Shown: positions 36,142 to 47,859 of the stretch, piece by piece | Position numbering within the stretch: the stretch's first letter is position 1 | Layout of the letters: each line of letters starts with the position of its first letter | Assembly (NCBI RefSeq): GCF_040581485.1 | Contig: NC_090128.1 | Location: 35,556,931-35,620,930 of the forward strand | DNA length: 64,000 bases | Reading direction: 5' to 3' | DNA from: Linepithema humile | Lineage: Eukaryota > Arthropoda > Insecta > Hymenoptera > Formicidae | Translations under genes and position numbers: made by a program | The notes under the pieces: model-generated | Seen by the model: only the letters and a program-made list of their open reading frames with translations | The model's database searches: none | What the model was told of the DNA's origin: nothing

Positions 36142-36307
36142 CTTCCTCGAAGGGCTGCGCACGCTTGGCAAATGCCCTCGAGAAAACACCACCGCGCGGC
36201 TTCGACGCGTCCACGCCGTTTTCTACGGCTGTGCTCATTCTGCCATCAGCGATTCTTTACTGTATTTGCCGTGGATGTATCTGAAATTGACATTATACGA
36301 GATGTTC
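36142..36307 (-). CDS. Start-codon exon of the unrecognised minus-strand gene
   Basis: The exon is bounded by an acceptor (CTCTCTTACAG|GAACATC) and a strong donor (GAGGAAG|GTGAGT). The ATG is at 36238-36236, and an in-frame TAA lies 21 bases upstream, so the start is well placed. 69 bases of 5' UTR precede it in the same exon, which implies a further non-coding first exon above 36307. It encodes 32 complete codons plus one base, beginning MSTAVENGVDASKPRGG and ending AQPFEE, then exits in phase 1. That matches the entry phase of the exon at 31012-31124. The N-terminus is basic and Gly/Ser-rich, with no signal peptide or membrane segment. No family could be named. Confidence rests on the splice sites, phase match and upstream stop, not on homology. 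Confidence 0.7.
36291..36293 (-). promoter_or_regulatory. Upstream out-of-frame ATG in the 5' UTR
   Basis: An ATG 55 bases before the main start, in another frame. Its reading frame stays open through the rest of this exon and stops at TGA (31069-31067) in the next exon, giving about 69 codons that overlap the main start. Initiation there would reduce translation from the main ATG. Both contexts are fair, and neither is a perfect Kozak site. Confidence 0.45.
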
Positions 36308-37239
36308 CTGTAAGAGAGAACGATCGAGACGGCTATTGAATGCTCGATGCAGTTTGATGTTCGGTCCCATATCAGAATCTTTTAGCTTGACACGTCAGTC
36401 GATCGAATGAAATATCGTTATGTCGATCAAATTATTATTAAATTTGTTACATTTAATATCGAAATTTCCGACGAAATCTGATAATAGAATAAATTAAAAA
36501 AAAAAATAAACTTTATGGATAAAATAATTTTTCAAAAGTCAGATTCATATCTCAAGCAGACTTTTCCGCCTTTCTTGCATCGAAAGTTGTACGAATTGTG
36601 GCTCTTCGATGTGCTTTTGTACAATCTCATTAGCCTTTCGTAATTAGCGCATTAATGTAAGACCGCCAATTTAATGCTGGCGCTTTTCGAATGCATAATA
36701 CGCGCAGTTTTCACGCCGCCGACCGAGTATAATGGTGAGGTTGTAAGGAATACGTCAATGCTAATTAATGCAATTTATACGCTTCTCTCTCACATCCGAT
36801 GCCGCGTAAAAGTCAATTTATGCCAGTGCCTCGTGCTGAAACAGCTCGAGTACTATTGATGAACCGCCGGCGCAGCCGTGCCACCCACGCTCTTAGTGAC
36901 GTTAATTAGTGTGCCGCGATTAAAGTTTCTCTCTAATTAAATATAGCTTGCTTGATTACTGGTTGGAAGATTACGGATAGAAGGACGCCGCTAGGAATTC
37001 GATGTCAATGCACAAGAGAAGCGAAAGCCAGCGCTGCATCATTTAATCGTATATTATTATCCTCTGCAAACAATCGTTTACATTTAACACAGGATAATTT
37101 CAAAAGATTGATTATTAAGATATCCTTGCTTTGGAAGGTCGACCAAATAAATTCCTATACATATTTTGCTTCCTGCAAACCCGATATATAGGGCTTCTTC
37201 CTACAAACTTCACTTATCAACGCTCACTCTAGAAAGATG

Positions 37240-37850
37240 CATTATCGTATAGGAAACCTCGCATGCTTATGTTGACGTAACGCAGCACCGCGCGCATGAC
37301 GGCCGCTCGTTACTCGCGCGCCTCGGGGATGACGCCATTATATGGAAAGTCCGTAACGACGACTAGCGGGCAAACGACGAGCATATAATAACAGCGCGCG
37401 CCGCCCGCTCAATACACCCTTCCGAAAACGACGCGGCACCCTTTATTACACGTCATCCTGTGCATACACGCGCGCATCGTCACCCTCTCGTCGCGGGACC
37501 CGCCGTCATTCGATCGTCATAATTTATCATTACGCACGGGAAAAGACGCGCCCGATAAATCCACGCCGTGTTCAACTACGTTACCATTGATTTATGCACT
37601 GTGACATTCGTACGGCTGTAAAGAGAGATCTATCGCGTGTCCTTTGCCGCGTCACGGCGTCAGAAATCATGTGCGCGCGCGAATTGTCGGAGACTCGATG
37701 AAAAAAAATGTCGACCTTTACTGCCGTCGTTCCATACGCGACCCTTCCGCTTCTGAAATATCCGACGCGATACGATCGTCATATACGAGCAAATAACGCA
37801 CGGTGACAAATAATCCGACAGATATATGGAGCGCGCCCGAGCGGAACGGC
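37240..37850. promoter_or_regulatory. CpG-rich patch, possible promoter or enhancer
   Basis: About 600 bp dense in CpG and GCGCGC, with few open frames. It lies about 0.9 kb upstream, on the minus strand, of the exon carrying the start codon, which must be preceded by a non-coding exon. It could hold that promoter. No core promoter element is decisive. A near-CArG sequence CCATTATATGG lies at about 37334. Confidence 0.3.
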
Positions 37851-40800
37851 CTCACATTTAGAAATTTAATGTTTCACAAAGGTTTTATTTGTTATTTAAT
37901 ACGGTAGCATTTATATTTATTAATTATAATTTTATTGTTCTCGAAATTATATATAATTTAGACGTTCGCTATTTGGACGAATCGTATTAAAAAATTTTGT
38001 AGTTTATAATTATGATGCGGATTCAGATTCTGTTAGCGATTTAGATTACTTTTGCATAGCAACACTTCAATTTGAATAAATTGGTGTCCGCTGCGAGAAA
38101 GCGATTAAATGTTCGCTATTTCAATTTCGGCGCACACTCTCGATTGAATACGCTTTCACGTTTAGTGCGATCAATGGCGATAGCTCGTAACGAAATGGTT
38201 AAACAATTCCGTTTGTTTCATTGCTTCGCATTCATACCGCTATTTAGCGTCGCATTCAGCGCTAAATATCACTTTATATCCGAAATTTTTTCCATCAATA
38301 TTTAACAGTTTTGAGGTAAAATGTATTTCTCAAAAATATTTTACGGAATTTTTTATAATAAACGGGTATTCAATATACAGACGTATAAACAAATAGTGAT
38401 AATGAAAAAGAGAGATATGCATTATTTGTTTGACCAATCGCAGTAGAGATGTACTCGCTTTTCCGTGATGAATCCAATCAGTGGATTAGCGGATTAAGGA
38501 TCGCGTGCGGGATGTTGCACGCGGCATTAAATCGGATGTTTTATTATTCCAGTATATTTATGTCTCGACGACAAAGCAGCCAAGGGATTGCATCACGTGG
38601 GCGTTTAGACTCGATAAATTCTTGCGGGGTTGCGCGAGTTGGTCTCTGATTTATGTACCGCGACAGTAGAACTCATAAGGGAGATCTATAGCCGTTTTTC
38701 CATTCCTTCTTTTCGCGTCCCGTAGAGCTACGTGCGGAAATCTTTGTCGGCGATTTTCAACTTGGTGGAGATTTAAGACGGTAACACCCGCAGAACTTTT
38801 GGCTTCGCTGAATGTATTATTGCTGCGTCGCCGCATCGTCAAACCTAATCGAACCTTATTTTTTCATATTTTCCAAAAATTTACAAGAAATAATTTATAA
38901 AAAGTATCAAATTTTTTTCTACAAAATTATTTAATTGCTTGAAAAAAGATGTCAATGTATTTTGTTATAAGTGTAAATGTTATTTTCTATATTTCCAATA
39001 ATAAATCCCACACACTATGTAAACAATCCTGATTGTTTTCTGCTATCGGTCTATTCTTGTAGAACGTGATTCTGTAACTGAGAAGCTCGTGTAATTCTAT
39101 CCAGATTAGCTACATTAATAAACTTCGAGCGAGCATTACGTGATGGAAACGAAACTCACAATGAACCGCGGACCGCGGAAAGAAATTGCTCTCTCGTTTC
39201 ATTCGTATCAATAAACTTCTGAGTAAGCACTTTCACGCTGACGAAAGGGGAAATAAAGCGACCATAGTTGAACAAGAGCAATAACTCGCGAATGAATTGG
39301 ACCACATCCCGCAGAGAATTTGACCTGCAGAAGTTGGGGGATAAAACCATCTATAAGAATATCGCTTCCAAAATTATCAGATCCAAGAATATAAATAGGA
39401 ATAAAATCGGGAGAATATAAAATAAAATGTACGAAATAAATAAAACACAATAAAATAAAATAAATAAAATTGAAAATTCTTTTCGATAAAGGAAATTTAG
39501 CAATTTATCATTATTTGTTGTCATTTTTCACATAAAATTGTATAATTAAAAAAAAAATCACTGCATAAAACTACAAAGTAACTACCAAATAGCCAAAATG
39601 GATTCAACGCGTTCGACAGAGCAAAACGGATTTTCCAGAACAATTTATAGCGTTATCCTAAATCCCGTCTTATCCTTCTCGCGCAGATATTAAGATAACG
39701 TCCCAGCTGTGTTTCACCGTGATAATAATTTGTGTGTAACTGCAGACTACCCTAGAAACGAATGTTATTGTCAGGTTTGTTCGGGGAGTTCGCTGTGGCA
39801 TACGACCCCCTGGTGCCCAATTTCGAAATGGACATCCGCCGATTTGACGATCCTTTTAGCCGCGCAACAGTCACTTGGGAAATGACGGAGTTTCGTCTAC
39901 TTTTCTTCATAAAGTATTGTAGTTTCCGTACTAAGAATTCAATTGGACGTGCGATTTATTTTGTCAACTTCGATTGTCAAATGATTGATTAAGCAAATAA
40001 AAAGTATAAGTAAACGACGTTTCGAGAATTGTTATTAGTGAACAAATATGTGTGGAAAATTATAGCCATTTTGACTATACTGACTTTTGCCTAATATAAC
40101 AGAATCTACTCGGAATAATTCCAGTTATGCGAAGACAATTCATTCCGGTCATCGAATGCCGTCGAAGTAAAATAAATGGAAAGGGCATGACAGTGGTCGA
40201 TATATCAACGGAAACGACCAAGTCACCGACATTCCCCGTTTCTCTCCTCCGTACGCCGCGATCGATCGCGCTTCTCTCGAAGGGCCGACCGGTCTGAGCT
40301 CGTAAATACGAATTACGATGCGGCCGTTGTAGTGTCTCCGCGTTTTCAGATAACGAGATACATGAATTAAATATAACATCGACAAGGAGGATCTTGTGGG
40401 CCAATGTTCTGCCTAATTTCGCATCGTTCGTGGAAAAAAGTATGCACTCCCATCTTATTTCGCATTCGTTGCGTTTTGCGCCGAGTCCACGTTTGATTCG
40501 CAATTTCTGGCGTGTTTTTCCTCCCCGAGGATTCGACAGCTTTATAACACGTTCAATTTACTCTTGATAGCGCGACCGTCTCTTCAGAAACTCGGGCGAA
40601 TAGTTATCTCGCGAAACTAATTACCGAGAAACCCATTTCGAAATTTTGTTTTCGCCACCGCGTTCTTCTCCAGGCGATGTTGCTCGGTGTATCTATCTTC
40701 CTCGCACGAAAGGAAATTACGGAATTTAGACGCATCGCAGTTCTCCCTCAACTCTGTCGAGAGTTCTGCACGAATGATAATTCCTGCCGGAGTGAAGAAC

Positions 40801-43345
40801 GAGCCTCCCTCTAGCGCGGAAGGAAATCTCTCGCGAGATACAGCGCAATGCAGCTTCGAATGATTTTGTGGCGCGCTTTCCGGCTTGTCTCTTCGCCACA
40901 TTCAGCGTAACGTCGGGATTTATGACATAAACCTAAGTGCGTGGGTCTACCTGTTACCGCAGCATTCGTATTGCAGCGAGTAGTCGTACGAAATCCGGGC
41001 GAAACTTTCTTAGACTTTGAGCGACGCGTCGCGTAGATGCGACTCGACAAGTCGGCCGCTTAACGAAATTTATATACGGATAGTCGTGTATCACACAGTT
41101 GGAAAGTTTCCAACTTCTCCACGAAACTTTGTTGACAGATTTTCTTTTAATTTTTTCGAGATTATTTAAAATATAATACTTGTTAAAATGTCTCGAAATA
41201 TCTTTCACCTGTTGAAAAGTTGATTTAATAATTACCTGCTCAACAAATCTCGAACTATATGAAGAATCTTGACTTATGTGAAAAATTACAGCAAGAGAAC
41301 TAATCGACTGTAATGCGATTTTAACAAGATAAATATCAATGTAATCTCAGCGTTTCTCCCTTCTTCATTATTCCGCTTCTAACCCGACGTTACCGTAAAC
41401 TTCGTCATTAGCTCGATATCATCGGCAGTTATAGCTGAGAATACCTTACGGCCATGTGCGATTTTAATCTAAATGGAATGGAAAAGGGAACGGGTTCACA
41501 AAGGCCGGGCGACAGAAAGCTCGAAGAAGCGCAAGGAGCGCGTCAAGCGGGTCGGGCTTACAGTCAACGCTGACGCCAAAGCTAAACGCTCTTTATTTTT
41601 TCCCGCCTCCTACTTTAATTAGTGCGCCCCCAACCGCATAATTATTGCGTTACGGTTGCATTAGGCGGCAGTCAAGGCGAGTTTCTCCGCGCGAGTACAC
41701 CCGGCAATTGCCCACCCCCTTCTTCGTCGTGCCTCGTTTTTTCCGCGCTATTTTCTTTTCCAGACGTATTTAGCAGCGCTGGTATGTCGCGCGCTGTAAA
41801 TACGCGTAACATTTTCGTTTTAACTGCAAAACGCATTCGATGCAAATTGCAGCCAACATATTGTATTTTCAACAAATTAAAACAAAAAACATTTTTAATC
41901 CAGTAAATGTAGAGCTTTATGCTCATTTTGTATTAATGAACTTGGAATAAATCTGCATTTTGTGGCTTTCTCATTTATCGAGATTCATTTTAAAATGTTA
42001 TTTTCTCTTCCCAAGTATATTTATACTCCGCATAAAGTAGCCACTACATCGCAGATCAAGTAAACAACGTTCAACTACTCGGATCTCAAATGTGATAGTT
42101 GACGCGATCGTGATTAAGTTCCAGCTAGTCGAGCGAAGTTTGATGAAATCGTTAGATTGTTTTGACTTCAGTAGGAAATTCAACCGGAACGTCGGATAAA
42201 GTTTGTTATCTTAAACTTGAACGCTATTACCTTTAAAAGAGACGCTGTTATCTTTTCGTAACTCTCGCTTCACGAAACCCGCTGGACGACCGAACACGCT
42301 TCAATTGCTTGCGTGTTTTATATTTCTATTACGTAATGAGCGTAAACAAATAAATTATACACAGATAAAATAATGGTATATACAATTGTATGTAAATTGT
42401 ATAGAAAATTATCGTTGCGTCAACGAAAGATCGTGTTGACATTCGATACTTGTTATTCAAGACGCATAATCCGCTGGCAGGCCGCGGTTCCTAATTGACC
42501 TGTTCGATTTTTGTTAGCCAAGAACAATGAACACTGGAACAATCTGTCTCGCACGATGGAGCATTCAGGATGAACCTTAACGGTGAAAGCCAGACCGGAA
42601 GAATCGACGATCCGTGACTGGCGATACAACAATGCAAACGGTGCCTAAACATTTTCGTTCCAAACGAAGTGTCACCGCAAATTTCCCAGCAATTGCGACA
42701 GCGATTAATCACAGATAGATACAGTCACACCTTTCGTTATCACGAATATCGCGGAATATACAATTGATGCAGAACGTTTATTTCATAACATTTCGAAATC
42801 GTTAACAAATTTACGAAACCGTGTTGAAACATTTTGGCAGTAGAATCAAATTTCAAAGACTTCCTAAAAATTTTGCATCTCTCATTGATTATTTATACAA
42901 AATCGATTAGATTGACACGAAATGGCTGGGTACATACATGCGCATAACGTTTCGCGATAAAATGCATGAGCAATTGATGCTGCAGAGGGCAGGTCTCTGT
43001 TGTCGCAGCCCCTCTCTCCAAATAAGCAGACGGGGATAGCTGCGAACGGGCGCATGCAGAAGCGGCGAATAAATAAAAGAAGGGTAGAGCAGAGCGGCCG
43101 CGAAATCACGAGCGACCGTATGACCGTAATACATTCCGTCGTGGCGAGCCACGTACCGAGTGGCGCGGAAAAACGCGACGTCGGCAAAAGTTCCCTTCGT
43201 CCTGCGCAAGCAAGGTTAATCGTCCCTTTTACCGTAGATGCGCGGCGTCGCGTGGGAAGATAGGTGACCATGTTCAAATTTAGTTAGCGGCGAGGAAATT
43301 TATTTTGCGTCGGTGGCTGGTTTAGTGACGAGCAGCCAATTACCG

Positions 43346-43421
43346 TCTCTCTCCCTCGTCTATCTGTCTCTCTCTTTCCCCTCCTATTTCTCCCTGTGTC
43401 TCTTCCTCTTCCTAGTCTCTA
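43346..43421. repeat. Pyrimidine-rich tract
   Basis: An imperfect CT-rich stretch (TCTCTCTCCC, TCTCTCTTTCC, TCTTCCTCTTCC). No coding meaning. Confidence 0.85.
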
Positions 43422-46400
43422 GGGCTGTATGCATAGGTCACCGTAGTGAAATGAGATCAGAGCGAGAACGGAACAGCGGATAGAGGCGGAGAGATTGAAC
43501 GAAGAACAGGTGTACAGCGCGTTTCACAGTCATCCGTGAAATATACCGTGCACATGATAAACCTGAATTTCTCACTTTTCTTTTAACAAATGACAATGCA
43601 AGGTTCGTGAAATGTGAAATAATGTGACATTTAAAGAAATAAAGAAATGTAATATTTTGGAACGCTGTAATTTGCAGCAATTCCGGCTTCATTCCGGGAC
43701 AAAAGCCTTTCCAAAATGAGTACGAGTTGATTTCATTATCAAACAAATGTAGCCCCACTTAAGAGCAGCACGGTACACCGTGTAGAAAAGAGGAAGCGGA
43801 AGAAAGAACTGGGTGGACGATGGGGGATAGAGCTAGTGCCATGAATATTTATACCACGGCGGATGGTTATATCGCTGTGGAAGCTTAGGAAAAAGGGACG
43901 CCGGCGCTACGTGTGCGGGAACACAGTATACTATGTGGCGTTGAAGCAGGCAGGTACGGGGACTCTATTCGAGCAGAATGCGGCGAATAAGCACGATTTA
44001 TAATGCATGGTGCAGGTATGTACTATGATACGACACGTAATATGCGCGACGTGCGTTAACTGTGTATCGTATTATTCGCCGGTGTATGTGACCGTGCTCA
44101 GCGTGGAATTAGCCGCGCCGCCCTTACGTGCGCGCCCCGTTATGTAAGAACTGCGAAATTAGGCCATAACGGAAGTTACACGCGAAATGTTCGCGCTGCA
44201 TTTTCAACGGCGCTCGCAACCTCCTCCACGTTAGACAAATATAAAGCGGTCGTAATAAATGTGCAATTAAATAGTTCATTACAGGACTTCCGAACAAATT
44301 TCCACTTACAGCAAAATATTTCATATTTAACCGCTAAATGTTTAACTTTATTTTATGTGCGGGTTTAAAATTTTCCCAAAATAACGTAGAAATTTTGTAG
44401 AAAATATTCAAAAGTGGAAAAAAAGTATGAAACCAAAGGCGTGGAAGAGAATTAGCGCGAGTATTTGCCCGCAAGTGGTACTGGATACATCGCAATTCCA
44501 CTTGGCAAAAAGGGAACTACGTTATAGTCCGAACCGAGCGAACCGTGAAGCGATGCATATAGCGGAGTATGTTGCTCCGAGGAGTGGAGGCTCTATCATG
44601 GCATAGTGCCCTGATAAATATGTACATACATACAATATCCGAGAGCTAGAACTCTAATCCATCTATATCCAGTGCGCGTGGAGCAACCGCGCTTGTTTTC
44701 GTCACAGATTCTTTGACAAACTGGAAATAGATTTTTAATTAACAAAAAAAAAATCTGATTACTAATTTTACAATAATTTAGTATTAGTGATAGGCATATC
44801 CATAATATAATTTGATTTTATGCACGAACACCTTGTAACGGCTCTTTTCGCCTCTCATTTCTAACTATTGTTAATTTTACAATGTTTAACATTTTGGTAA
44901 GCAGATAAATCTTAATAAAAGTTCTGTTAACAAGAAGGTTAAAAATGCAAACGATTGACAAGATACATCCGACAATTTTAGAATAGCATTCGTGATATCT
45001 GATGTTACACATCCGGGATTAAATACTCATCCACGACATGCGTTTCCCTAACGACGAGAAACACAAATTAGAGCAACCCCGTTCGTGCCGGATGCACGCA
45101 ATCCGTGGCCGTGCACGCACGCGGAATTCAAGCAGCAACGATGCACCGCGCGCCCATCGGACGACGGATAAGCATAAGTTGAAGGCATAGTTCGCAACAC
45201 ACACTTTATCGAAGCTCGTACACGCCAGAGGCTCGCTCGCTCGTTCGCGAGGAGGCGCGCTAAATTGCTTCTTAATTGCCGGCGACGGAGCCGTTCGTGC
45301 AACCGACGGGGAGGGTGAGTCACGCTAATCGACCCCGATGCATCCCATCGGTTGCGGAGCGGCATCGATACCCGGCATCGAACCGCGCGCACGAAACAAC
45401 CTTCTGTCCAACGGCGCGCGATCGATAAAGCGATCGCCTCTCGCCGATTTTATTCGAGCGAATCCAATCCGCTGTCGCACATGCGCTGAAAAAGTGCGAA
45501 GTCCACGAAGCGGTATCGGAAACAAATTACTGGCCCTGAATTGTGCTAATGCATTTTGGAATAGAGTATCTTGTGTGCCAGCCTGTGCGATAATGGCCAG
45601 GAAAAGTTCCGGAATAATAAACAGTGATGCATTATAGGTAAATAATGTGATAACAATTTCGCAAAAGAATTTTGTATTAAAAATTTTGTCAAAAAAATTG
45701 AATGTTATTTAAAACACTAATTGTGTTTATATTGTTAAGCGATATTTTCCGTAATTTTTATATTTACATATCTGCAAAATAATATTTACGACTTTGTTTA
45801 ACAAAAAGTTAAATTTCTATTCTCCAATTATCTTGTAAAGTGATGTCTTACTGATTCTCTTATCGCAGATAGATAGGTATAATTTGTAAAATTGATTTCT
45901 GTAATCGCATAACGCTAGCATTAAGCTATGCGCGCACGTAAAAAAATACAAACGAGCTGTAGTTACGCTACGCTCGATGCTGCGCCTCGAGCGATAAGTC
46001 AAACGATCGCAAACAGACGCGACTAGTTAGCGCTTAATCGAACGAGGCACGATACGTAGCACTTCCGATACGTATAAATCGCGGAACCAAATATTACGAC
46101 TCTTTCACGCAATAGTCAAACCGCGATCAAATGCAGTGGTGTGATTGCAGGAAGCGATGCATACGATGCACGATACGGTCTTCGTTATAAAGCGGCTTCG
46201 TTATTCATCGCGCGTCTGCACGCCGATCTGCGCGATATAAAAGAAAATTCCTCTTTTCGCAACCATCATAGGTTTGCTCTACACATTATACACAGATCAA
46301 ATAAATATGTCAGTAAATAAAAGATTAGAAATTCCACTCTATATAAAATTCTGCACAAATATCAGATTATAGACGTATAAATATATCAAAATTTCGACAA

Positions 46401-46618
46401 GTCGTCGTAAGGAGGTTGTCGAATCTGACGTTTCGATAGATATGCAAGACGTCGCGACGCACGATGCCGCGACGCGACTGATAATACGACATATCAAGCA
46501 TATTGCTGCGTTATGAAGGAGTCGTGGCGGTAAAACGAAAGCCGCGACATTGTACCGCGCCAGCGATATATTTATGCAGACGAGAATCACGCCGATGTAG
46601 GCGGTGGACATATGTTAG

Positions 46619-46631
46619 CGGACACCCTGTA
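46619..46631 (-). mobile_element. Terminus of a TA-flanked repeat, fragment
   Basis: On the minus strand this reads TACAGGGTGTCCG. The same start occurs on the plus strand at 63954. CAGGGTGTCC next to TA is the kind of terminus seen in Tc1/mariner-like MITEs of insects. No partner terminus was found nearby, so only one end is supported. Confidence 0.3.
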
Positions 46632-47819
46632 TATCTTGCCGTGGCTTATATAGTAGGAAGGCCGGTTATTGGGCGGACAAGAATAGAGTGCATCGCTCTC
46701 AAACGGAACATCCGTCTAACCGCACCGTCGGTTCTCATTCGAGATGCGCGCAGAGATGCAACATGAGAGCGCGCCTCCGAAGGGCGGCTCTTTATGCAGT
46801 TTGATCGCGACTGATGCATCGCCGCGCTATATAATTCCGTCGCGTGCTGCCACGTCGTATTTTATGCCAATTAAAAGTTGGCAGAAATAAATTATTCGTG
46901 TATTTAATATGTACAATATAATGTATGATGGAATATATATAATGTGCTTCGCCACAGTAAATTATATTCGACGATAAGATTACGTTATCATTCCTCTTAG
47001 ATTACAATCTCATGAAGAAACTTGTTTAGGAAAATGTTACGGATTATTATGTATTTAGAATATTTTATGTAGTAGAATATGCTTAAAATATATAATAAAA
47101 TTTTGTTGGATAAGAGTTTGGTTAATTTGTTCAGAAAATGAAAAGTGAAATAAAAGTACCTTTGATACTTCGGAAGAAATGTATTTTGTGGAAATGTCGA
47201 ATCCGGTATACCAATAGATAAGTTTCTTCACTCGAGGCACTGGCATGCGCCGTCGTAAACGGCCGCATCTGCACTAAAATCTGCAATAAAACGCGCACTA
47301 AAACCCGCACTAAACGATAACCGCGCCGTGAATGAAAAACGCATAGTTTCTTCGCGAACGTCGTATTATCGTTATATAAAAGAAAGGCACGACGGTGCAC
47401 AAAGGTTCTTTCTCTCCCAACAACTTCGTTAAAGGATTGCTTGGAAAAGGACCGTCGCTCAGACGCCGTTGTTTCGCGTGTTACGCCAGAACATCTAATT
47501 GCGCAAATAATGGCTGAATTGCTGGAACCGATTTACTAGCTGCCGATCGACTGACGGGAGCGAAAAAGGCGATACAGACTAATTGCGCGACGTGCATTCT
47601 TGCGACGGACGGCATTGAAAACGGGCAAAAGCACAACGCGCCATTTAAGGCACTCGTCGCGTCCCGCCGCGCCGCGCGCTCTCCTTTCATCGTAAAGAGA
47701 GACGCCTCTGCAACCGGCTTAAAGGTATTCGGGTGAATAAACGACGAGAGAGGAGGCGCGTTTAAGACCTCCTCTCCGTCTCCGATTCGATTAAATCCCG
47801 AGCAAGGCCGAATAAAAGT

Positions 47820-47823
<4 letters not shown>

Positions 47824-47853
<30 letters not shown>
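47824..47853. repeat. GA microsatellite
   Basis: An unbroken (GA)n of about 30 bp. It produces the Ser-Leu repeat at the start of the minus-strand frame 47481-47864. Confidence 0.95.

Positions 47854-47859
<6 letters not shown>

Larger units (their letters stand above)
36308..46618. other. Non-coding DNA upstream of the minus-strand gene
   Basis: No exon was supported. An open plus-strand stretch at 39779-39920 follows a CAG but lacks a convincing donor. CpG-rich patches occur at 37240-37850, 40080-41100, 41380-41800 and 43000-44150. The longer frames (40075-40503 and 42882-43277, both minus) show no recognisable domain. The unseen first exon of the minus-strand gene may lie here. Confidence 0.5.

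Noticed and set aside
39762..39992. Plus-strand open stretch beginning after TTATTGTCAG (GLFGEFAVAYDPLVPNFEM...)
   Set aside because: Protein-like, but it has no good donor, the minus strand is also open, and there is no matching neighbour exon. Homology would be needed to decide.
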